From positions 1-11,701 of the forward strand of contig NZ_CAKVJB010000049.1 of the NCBI RefSeq assembly GCF_934754935.1: DNA of 11,701 bases, given 5' to 3'. This document shows, piece by piece, positions 6,977 to 11,701 of this stretch. The notes beneath the pieces were generated by a model that was not told the origin of the DNA, did no database searches, and saw only the letters and a list, made by a program, of their open reading frames with translations. Numbering within the stretch: position 1 is the stretch's first letter; every line of letters starts with the position of its first letter. The position numbers were made by a program, and so were the translations under genes. This DNA comes from an uncultured Holdemanella sp. (GTDB lineage: Bacteria > Bacillota_I > Bacilli_A > Erysipelotrichales > Erysipelotrichaceae).

Positions 6977-7005
6977 TTATTAATCAATAATTTGATTAAT
7001 AAAAT
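6977..7005. promoter_or_regulatory. Second operator dyad, overlapping a possible promoter of the redox operon
   Basis: TTATTAATCAA (6977-6987) and TTGATTAATAA (6992-7002) form a perfect 11+4+11 inverted repeat. It uses the same TTGATTAA half-sites as the first dyad but in the opposite order (pointing outward). A TAAAAT (7000-7005) at its right edge could be the -10 box for the plus-strand operon, with a weak TTATTA -35 at 6977-6982. Transcription would then start about 60 nt before the gene at 7074. The dyad is clear; the promoter is weakly supported. Confidence 0.6.
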
Positions 7006-7073
7006 TGGCGGATTTTACTTGTTTGAAAGGAAATAAAAATAAGTGTATCGTTATTTTGAAAGAGGTGTGAACT

Positions 7074-8504
7074 ATGTATGATTGTATAATAATTGGAGCG
7101 GGTATCAGTGGATGCTCTTTGGCTTTTGAATTGAGTAAATATAGTGGAAAAGTATTGTGGTTAGAAAAAAATAATGATGTGGCTGATGAAACGACAAAGG
7201 CAAATAGTGCCATTATTCATGCGGGTTATGATCCAGAGCCTCATACTTTAATGGCAAAATATAATATTTGGGGAAATAAAATTATTCCTTCTTTATGTAA
7301 AGATTTAGATGTTCCTTGTAAAAACATAGGTTCTTTAGTTGTTGGATTTAGTGAAGAGGATGACAAGACTATTGAAACGTTATATAAGCGTGGTGTGGAA
7401 AATGGTGTTGAAAATCAGCGTATTATTAAGCAGCCTGAGTTATCAAAAATGGAACCAAATTTAAATCCAGCTTGTACAAGCGCTTTATATGCACCAAGTG
7501 CATGTATCATTAATCCTTGGCAGTTTGCGATCGCATTAAGTGAAGTGGCTGTTCAAAATGGTGTGGAGCTTCGTATGAATGAAGAAGTTACAAGTATAAA
7601 AAAAGATGGGGATATCTTTGTTGTGAACGAAAAATATAAAGCTCCATTAGTCGTAAATTGTGCAGGTGTTATGTGTGATCGTGTGACGGGTTTAATTAAA
7701 AAACCAGATTATAAGATTACGCCAAATAAGGGTGAATATTATTTATTGGATAAATCACAAGGAAACTTGGTTCATCATGTAATTTTTCAGTGTCCTACAA
7801 AGATTGGTAAGGGTGTATTGGTAGCTCCTACAGTCGATGGAAACTTGATTGTGGGTCCTACAAGTACAAATACAGATGCGGATGATTATTCGACTAGTGC
7901 TGCAGGTTTAAAAACAATTCGTGAAAATGCGGTTAGATCTGTACCAAATATGAAGCTTCAAGAAAATATTCGTACTTTTGCAGGATTGCGTGCAAGAAGT
8001 GATATAAAAGATTTTATTGTTGGAGAAGATAAAGATGTACATAATTTCTTCTCAATTGCAGGTATGGCAAGTCCTGGTTTAAGTAGTGCGAGCGCAATCG
8101 CATTAGATGTTGTGAGAATGATGCAAGAAAAGAATTATTTCTTAAATTTAAAGAAGGATTATGTTTCTACAAGAAAAGTTGTTCGATTTAAAGAAATGTC
8201 TCATGAACAAAGAAAAGAATATATTGAAAAACATCCTGAGTATGGTCGTATTATTTGTCGTTGCGAAACTATCAGTGAGGGAGAAATTATTGATGCGATT
8301 CGTCGTAGTCCAAAACCAGTGAGTTTAGATGGAATCAAGCGTAGATGTAATGCAGGTATGGGCAGATGTCAGTCTGGCTTCTGTGGACCTAGAGTACAGG
8401 AGATTTTAGCTAAAGAGTTGGGTGTTAGTCAACTAGATATCATGTTAGATAAGAATGGTTCTTATATTTTGTGTGGAAGAACAAAGGAGAATGACGATGA
8501 ATAA
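7074..8504 (+). CDS. GlpA-like FAD-dependent dehydrogenase with C-terminal BFD-type [2Fe-2S] domain
   Basis: This 476-residue protein joins a DAO-type FAD domain (PF01266) to a bacterioferritin-associated-ferredoxin-like domain (Fer2_BFD, PF04324). The dinucleotide fold starts at once: GAGISG at 8-13, and E31 to bind the FAD ribose. The tail carries C395-R-C397 and C432-x4-C437, the expected four iron-sulfur ligands, plus an extra C425. This is the organisation of the anaerobic glycerol-3-phosphate dehydrogenase A subunit. The protein is shorter than E. coli GlpA but like the Thermotoga/Clostridia form found with a GlpB-like protein and DUF1667. It likely oxidises glycerol 3-phosphate to dihydroxyacetone phosphate and passes electrons to its partner; another hydroxy acid is possible. 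The start is supported by AGAGGTG eight bases upstream. Two dyads upstream imply control by the divergent repressor. It overlaps the next gene by 8 nt. Confidence 0.85.
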   Translation: MYDCIIIGAGISGCSLAFELSKYSGKVLWLEKNNDVADETTKANSAIIHAGYDPEPHTLMAKYNIWGNKIIPSLCKDLDVPCKNIGSLVVGFSEEDDKTIETLYKRGVENGVENQRIIKQPELSKMEPNLNPACTSALYAPSACIINPWQFAIALSEVAVQNGVELRMNEEVTSIKKDGDIFVVNEKYKAPLVVNCAGVMCDRVTGLIKKPDYKITPNKGEYYLLDKSQGNLVHHVIFQCPTKIGKGVLVAPTVDGNLIVGPTSTNTDADDYSTSAAGLKTIRENAVRSVPNMKLQENIRTFAGLRARSDIKDFIVGEDKDVHNFFSIAGMASPGLSSASAIALDVVRMMQEKNYFLNLKKDYVSTRKVVRFKEMSHEQRKEYIEKHPEYGRIICRCETISEGEIIDAIRRSPKPVSLDGIKRRCNAGMGRCQSGFCGPRVQEILAKELGVSQLDIMLDKNGSYILCGRTKENDDE

Positions 8505-9759
8505 TAAGTATGATGTAGTAGTCATTGGTGGTGGTCCTGCAGGTCTTGCCAGTGCGATGGCGGCTAAACAAAATGGCGCAAAATCTGTTTTGATCATTGA
8601 ACGAGATAAAGAGTTAGGTGGTATTTTAAATCAGTGTATTCATAATGGCTTTGGCTTACACCACTTTAAAGAAGAATTAACTGGTCCTGAATATGCAGGT
8701 AAATATATTGATGAAGTCAATAAAACGGATATTGATATCTTATTGGATACAATGGTTATTGAGATTACGCCAGATAAAAGGGTGTATTGTTCTAGTAGCA
8801 TTCATGGATATTTAATGATTCAGGCTAAATCAATTATTTTAAATATGGGTTGTCGTGAAAGAACGCGTGGTGCGATTGCGATTCCTGGCACAAGAGCTTC
8901 TGGTGTGTTTACGGCAGGTGCGGCTCAGCGATATGTAAATATTGAAGGGTATATGCCTGGCAAAAGAGTTGTGATTTTGGGTAGTGGTGACATTGGTTTG
9001 ATCATGGCTCGAAGAATGACTTTGGAAGGCGCAAAAGTTTTGGCTGTTGTTGAAGTGATGCCTTATTCAAATGGTTTGAATCGTAATATTGTTCAGTGTC
9101 TACATGATTATGATATCCCATTGTATTTAAGTCATACAATTACGGATATTGTGGGTAAGTCTAGAGTAGAAAAGGTTGTTGTCTCTAAGGTGGATGAAAA
9201 TAGAAATCCAATTGAAGGAACCGAGATGGAATTTGATTGTGACTGCGTTTTATTGTCAGTTGGATTGATTCCAGAAAACGAATTGTCGAATGAATTAGGC
9301 GTTGAAATAGATCCAAGAACACACGGACCTATTGTATACGAAAATATGGAAACTTCTATGGAAGGCGTATTCGCATCGGGTAACGTTGTGCATGTGCATG
9401 ATCTAGTGGATTTTGTCAGTTCTGAAAGCGAAAAAGCTGGAACGGGTGCTGGTCAATATATTTTAAATGGTGAAGTATCTAAAGAGAATGTTGTTAGAAC
9501 AGTTAATGGAGATAATATTTCATATGTTGTTCCGCAATATATTCGTAAGGATAATGTGGAAAAGAGTGTTGAGCTTTCTTTCCGTGTAAGAAGACCAACA
9601 CAAAATGTGAATATTGTTGTGAAAGATGGGGATACAGTAATTGCGAAATTTAAAAAGGAACATGTGATTCCAAGTGAAATGGAGAAGATATCGATTCCTA
9701 AAGTATTGCTTGAAAAGGCAGATAAAGAATTGGTTGTATCTGTAAAGGAGGATGTGTAA
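8497..9759 (+). CDS. GlpB-like FAD/NAD(P)-dependent oxidoreductase
   Basis: The protein is 420 residues counted from the ATG at 8497. This start is chosen because AAAGGAGA (8483-8490) sits six bases ahead; the ATG at 8491 is too close to it and the ATG at 8455 has no such site. A pyridine nucleotide-disulfide oxidoreductase fold (PF07992) is clear: GGGPAG at 11-16 for FAD, with ERDKELGG after it, and a second Rossmann motif GSGDIG at 162-167 for NAD(P). The family motif SVGLIPENEL and a final FASGNVVHVHDLVDF flavin-binding block are also present. About 90 extra residues form a beta-rich C-terminal domain. It probably takes electrons from the GlpA-like partner and passes them to NAD(P) or another carrier. 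It overlaps the upstream gene by 8 nt and the downstream gene by one base (TAATG), so the subunits are made together. Confidence 0.85.
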   Translation: MNNKYDVVVIGGGPAGLASAMAAKQNGAKSVLIIERDKELGGILNQCIHNGFGLHHFKEELTGPEYAGKYIDEVNKTDIDILLDTMVIEITPDKRVYCSSSIHGYLMIQAKSIILNMGCRERTRGAIAIPGTRASGVFTAGAAQRYVNIEGYMPGKRVVILGSGDIGLIMARRMTLEGAKVLAVVEVMPYSNGLNRNIVQCLHDYDIPLYLSHTITDIVGKSRVEKVVVSKVDENRNPIEGTEMEFDCDCVLLSVGLIPENELSNELGVEIDPRTHGPIVYENMETSMEGVFASGNVVHVHDLVDFVSSESEKAGTGAGQYILNGEVSKENVVRTVNGDNISYVVPQYIRKDNVEKSVELSFRVRRPTQNVNIVVKDGDTVIAKFKKEHVIPSEMEKISIPKVLLEKADKELVVSVKEDV

Positions 9760-10103
9760 TGAGAGAGTTAATTTGTATAACTTGCCCTAAGGGTTGTCAC
9801 TTAAAGGTGGATGAAGAAAATGATTATAAAGTAACTGGAAACGGCTGCCCTAGAGGTGCAATCTATGGAAAGAAAGAGTGTACACATCCAACTCGTGTAG
9901 TGACAAGTACAGTTAAAATTGTGGGTGCTGAAATTGAGAGATTGAGTGTGAAAACTAATGGGGATATCCCAAAGGAAAAAATCTTTGATGTGATGAAAGA
10001 GTTGAATCATGTGGTTGTAAAGGCACCAGTGCATCGTGAAGATGTAATTGTTCCTGATATTTGTGGTACGGGTGTTGATTTAGTTGCGACGAAAGACTTA
10101 TAA
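9759..10103 (+). CDS. DUF1667 family small Cys-rich protein, third subunit of the redox module
   Basis: This 114-residue soluble protein has the DUF1667 hallmarks. The N-terminal cysteine set is C6-x2-C9-x3-C13-x16-C30 (CITCPKGCHL then GNGCPRG), with a further C41. The spacing resembles the [4Fe-4S] site of molybdopterin oxidoreductases, so an iron-sulfur cluster or metal site is likely but not proven. The C-terminal half (about 55-105) is a small alpha/beta segment, with VVVKAPVHREDVIVPDI near its end. Known members sit beside GlpA-like and GlpB-like genes and are thought to be accessory electron-transfer subunits, roughly in the place of GlpC. A strong AAAGGAGG precedes the ATG, which shares one base with the previous stop. 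Its last 30 bases also hold a promoter for the thiamine unit. Confidence 0.85.
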   Translation: MRELICITCPKGCHLKVDEENDYKVTGNGCPRGAIYGKKECTHPTRVVTSTVKIVGAEIERLSVKTNGDIPKEKIFDVMKELNHVVVKAPVHREDVIVPDICGTGVDLVATKDL

Positions 10104-10104
10104 T
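10075..10104 (+). promoter_or_regulatory. Promoter of the thiamine unit inside the DUF1667 gene
   Basis: TTGATT (10075-10080, 4/6) and a perfect TATAAT (10099-10104) are 18 nt apart. The -10 overlaps the DUF1667 stop codon. Predicted transcription starts near 10111, exactly where the TPP riboswitch P1 helix begins, which supports the call. Confidence 0.6.
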
Positions 10105-10111
10105 ATTTCTG

Positions 10112-10206
10112 TTAAAAAGTGGGGAGCTTTTAGGCTGAGAGTAGGCTAGTCCTAGACCCAATAACCTGATTTGGATAATGCCAACGTAGGGAATATATCT
10201 TTTTGA
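10112..10206 (+). promoter_or_regulatory. TPP (thiamine pyrophosphate) riboswitch aptamer, THI element
   Basis: Conserved blocks are all readable. GGGGAGC (10121-10127) opens P2/P3. CTGAGA (10135-10140) is the pyrimidine-sensor loop. GACCC (10155-10159) closes P2. ACCTGATTTGG (10164-10174), the ATAATG bulge, CCAACG (10181-10186) and TAGGGAA (10187-10193) form the P4/P5 pyrophosphate sensor. P1 can form between AAAAAG (10114-10119) and CTTTTT (10199-10204). It lies directly before an intrinsic terminator, so it should switch off the HAD and thiD genes when TPP is plentiful. Confidence 0.96.
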
Positions 10207-10210
10207 TAGT

Positions 10211-10241
10211 GAGCTGCAGATTGGTTTTCTGCAGCTTTTTT
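10211..10241 (+). terminator. Terminator of the TPP riboswitch expression platform
   Basis: AGCTGCAGA (10212-10220) pairs perfectly with TCTGCAGCT (10228-10236) around a 7-nt TTGGTTT loop. Six T residues (10236-10241) follow. It sits between the aptamer and the HAD gene. I could not identify the competing antiterminator by eye. It would also stop read-through from the upstream redox operon when TPP is bound. Confidence 0.9.
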
Positions 10242-10256
10242 CTTGGTGGTGAGAAA

Positions 10257-10847
10257 ATGAATTATTCTATTTTTGATGTGGATGGAACAATTCTAGATTC
10301 AATGGAAGTATGGAATACTTTGGCAAGTCGATATATACAAAGTTTAGATCGGATTCCAGAAAAAAATCTTGATAAAATTGTTTCAGAAATGAGTTTAGAG
10401 CAGAGCGCAATATACTTAAAGAAACGTTATAGAATCTATAAACAAGAAGAAGTTATTATTTCAGAGGTATTGAATCTTATATCGGATTTCTATAAGCACG
10501 AAGTGAAACTGATGCCTGGGTTTAAAGATTTTATTACGCATTTTGATTCAATGAATGTGATTGGTACGAGTTGTGATGAAGAGTTAGTAAAAAGTGCGTT
10601 AAAAAGACTTGGGGTTTTAGATTATTTTGAAGATATTATGACTTGTTCAAAGGTGAATAAGGGTAAGGATGATCCGGGTTTTTATTTAGCTTGTGCAGAT
10701 ATTTTGGAACAAAAACCAGATAATATTTTTGTGTTTGAAGATGCAGATTATTGTATAGATGCGGCAAGAAAAGTTGGATTTAAAGTGATTAAAATAAAAG
10801 ATTGGAGAGATTTAAATGAAGAGTGCATTAACAATTGCGGGAAGTGA
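10257..10847 (+). CDS. HAD-superfamily phosphatase (beta-PGM-like), thiamine-regulated
   Basis: This 196-residue protein has all HAD motifs. Motif I is DVDGT (7-11) with nucleophile D7 and acid/base D9, and motif II is the TS pair in VIGTSCDE. The motif III lysine lies in SKVNKGKDDPG, and motif IV is FVFEDADYCIDAA. The helical insert after motif I (about 15-80) marks the subfamily I cap of beta-phosphoglucomutase-like phosphatases. The ATG at 10257 is chosen because GGTGGTGAG precedes it; upstream in-frame codons lie inside the riboswitch terminator. Being first behind a TPP riboswitch and overlapping thiD by 32 nt ties it to thiamine metabolism. It may dephosphorylate thiamine monophosphate or an HMP/thiazole phosphate, or clear a side product. 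The substrate cannot be read from sequence; phosphoglycolate-type activity is an alternative. Confidence 0.88.
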   Translation: MNYSIFDVDGTILDSMEVWNTLASRYIQSLDRIPEKNLDKIVSEMSLEQSAIYLKKRYRIYKQEEVIISEVLNLISDFYKHEVKLMPGFKDFITHFDSMNVIGTSCDEELVKSALKRLGVLDYFEDIMTCSKVNKGKDDPGFYLACADILEQKPDNIFVFEDADYCIDAARKVGFKVIKIKDWRDLNEECINNCGK

Positions 10848-11622
10848 TTCGAGTGGAGGAGCAGGGATTCAGGCAGATATCAAAACGATGTGTGCTAACC
10901 ATGTATTTGCGACAAGTGCGATTACGGCATTAACTGCTCAAAATACTATGGGAGTTACAGGTATTATGGATGTAACACCTGAATTTTTAGGTGAACAGTT
11001 AGATGCGGTATTTACGGATATTTATCCGGATGCCATTAAGATTGGAATGGTATCAAGTTCGAGTTTGATAGAAATGATCGCAAAGAAACTTAAGGAATAT
11101 AAGGCAAAAAATATTGTGGTTGATCCAGTTATGGTTGCGACAAGTGGTGCTAAATTGATTAGTGAAGATGCGATTGAAACATTAAAAAAAGAATTATTGC
11201 CTTTAGCTACTTTGATTACTCCAAATATTCCGGAAGCAGAAGTACTTTCAGGAATGGATATTATGGATGAGACAAATATGGTTGAAGCGGCTAAAAAAAT
11301 CAGTGAGACTTTTGGATGTGCTACTCTAGTTAAGGGTGGTCATCAAATCAATGATGCGAATGATTTACTATATAGAAATGATTCATTTACTTGGTTTAAA
11401 GGAAAACGTATCAATAATTCAAATACACATGGAACTGGGTGTACTTTGTCGAGCGCAATCGCATCAAATCTTGCGAAAGGGTTTGATTTAGATATTTCAG
11501 TTAGACGTGCAAAGGATTATATTTCAGGTGCATTAAGTGCAATGCTTGATTTAGGTAAAGGCTCAGGTCCTATGGATCATTCGTTTGCGATAGATAATGA
11601 ATATACAAAAGAATTTAAATAA
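10816..11622 (+). CDS. thiD: Hydroxymethylpyrimidine/phosphomethylpyrimidine kinase
   Basis: The 268-residue protein is of normal ThiD length and belongs to the ribokinase-like fold. It makes HMP pyrophosphate from HMP in two ATP-dependent steps, feeding thiamine monophosphate synthesis in the cytoplasm. Signatures are the N-terminal GSDSSGGAGIQAD (9-21), DPVMVATSG (103-111), TPNIPEAEVL (135-144), VKGGH and the anion-hole motif HGTGC (205-209). GGAGAG six bases ahead supports the start, which lies inside the HAD gene in another frame (32-nt overlap). Control by the upstream TPP riboswitch agrees with a thiamine role. ThiD-like proteins can also phosphorylate pyridoxal or pyridoxine, so dual activity is possible. 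ThiE, ThiM and ThiC are not in the window. No clear terminator follows. Confidence 0.93.
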   Translation: MKSALTIAGSDSSGGAGIQADIKTMCANHVFATSAITALTAQNTMGVTGIMDVTPEFLGEQLDAVFTDIYPDAIKIGMVSSSSLIEMIAKKLKEYKAKNIVVDPVMVATSGAKLISEDAIETLKKELLPLATLITPNIPEAEVLSGMDIMDETNMVEAAKKISETFGCATLVKGGHQINDANDLLYRNDSFTWFKGKRINNSNTHGTGCTLSSAIASNLAKGFDLDISVRRAKDYISGALSAMLDLGKGSGPMDHSFAIDNEYTKEFK

Positions 11623-11675
11623 AAATAGCTCCTCTTTTGCAAATGCATGGTAAATAGAAAAATATGAATCATTGG

Positions 11676-11684
11676 TGGTATAAT
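11676..11684 (+). promoter_or_regulatory. Extended -10 promoter for a gene beyond the right edge
   Basis: TGG-TATAAT (TG at 11676-11677, TATAAT at 11679-11684) is a perfect extended -10, with a weak TAGAAA (11655-11660) as -35 at 18-nt spacing. It lies 54 nt past the thiD stop and would start transcription near 11691. The driven gene is outside the window. Confidence 0.5.
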
Positions 11685-11701
11685 AAAATAGCTTGTGGAA
11701 A

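Noticed and set aside
6980..7213. Minus-strand open frame across the operator region and start of the GlpA-like gene
   Set aside because: It overlaps the operator dyads and a confident FAD-domain coding start, and its hydrophobic low-complexity translation matches nothing I know.
8090..8103. 14-nt repeat GAGCGCAATCGCAT shared with 11451-11464
   Set aside because: Both copies encode Ser-Ala-Ile-Ala within conserved protein blocks; chance codon identity explains it better than a functional repeat.
8455..8496. Longer N-terminus for the GlpB-like gene starting at 8455 (or 8491)
   Set aside because: AAAGGAGA at 8483-8490 is correctly spaced only for ATG 8497, and the flavin fold begins right after it (NNKYDVVVIGGGPAG). 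The upstream codons only overlap the end of the previous gene.
10203..10256. HAD reading frame extended upstream to a TTG at 10203
   Set aside because: These codons lie in the riboswitch terminator hairpin, encode no HAD sequence, and the DVDGT motif sits at the normal distance from ATG 10257.
11623..11675. Terminator after thiD
   Set aside because: No stable hairpin with a U-tract could be found in this stretch; only short weak pairings near TTTGCAAATGCAT.
1..11701. CRISPR array, insertion sequence, tRNA/rRNA or prophage attachment site
   Set aside because: No regularly spaced repeats, transposase genes, terminal repeats with target duplications, or RNA-gene signatures were seen on either strand.

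Overview
The window reads as chromosomal DNA from a low-GC Firmicute (Bacillota). Coding is A/T-rich in third positions, Shine-Dalgarno sites are strong, genes overlap by a few bases, U-tailed terminators are present and there is a TPP riboswitch. The mix (DUF234-type ATPase, UPF0597 cysteine desulfidase, the GlpA-like/GlpB-like/DUF1667 triplet, ThiD behind a riboswitch) fits a gut- or oral-type anaerobe of the Erysipelotrichaceae/Clostridia range. That placement is an inference from gene content and composition, not from a marker gene.

Left part (1-1661): the tail of an upstream unit ends in an intrinsic terminator. A stand-alone archaeal-type AAA ATPase follows, fused to a PD-(D/E)XK nuclease-like domain. 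A perfect 22-bp inverted repeat sits between its -10 box and its ribosome-binding site. A second terminator closes the gene, and its 3' half doubles as a possible -35 element for the next operon.

Middle (1662-5872): five tightly packed plus-strand genes encode an aromatic-acid-exporter-family membrane protein, a small MscS-type mechanosensitive channel, a protein resembling pRiA4b ORF-3, an unrecognised acidic protein and an L-cysteine desulfidase (CyuA/UPF0597). Gaps are 5 nt or less, with ATGA-type overlaps, so a single mRNA is likely. The unit joins envelope transport and tension release with cysteine breakdown; how these connect is not known.

Regulator and redox operon (5844-10103): a minus-strand LacI-family repressor overlaps the 3' end of cyuA tail to tail. 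It is divergent from a three-gene redox module: a GlpA-like FAD dehydrogenase with a BFD-type iron-sulfur tail, a GlpB-like FAD/NAD(P) oxidoreductase and a Cys-rich DUF1667 protein. The shared intergenic region carries two clear dyads built from TTGATTA half-sites, one a nested 39-bp dyad, which are the obvious operators. The module probably oxidises glycerol 3-phosphate or a related hydroxy-acid or polyol phosphate, but no glycerol kinase, facilitator or GlpP is in view, so the substrate is open.

Thiamine unit (10075-11622): a promoter lies inside the end of the DUF1667 gene and starts transcription at a TPP riboswitch with its own terminator. This controls a HAD-family phosphatase overlapping thiD (HMP/HMP-P kinase). 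The HAD protein is a candidate phosphatase in thiamine metabolism. The window ends with an extended -10 promoter for a gene beyond the edge. No rRNA, tRNA, CRISPR array or insertion sequence is visible, and no gene-free stretch exceeds 300 bases.
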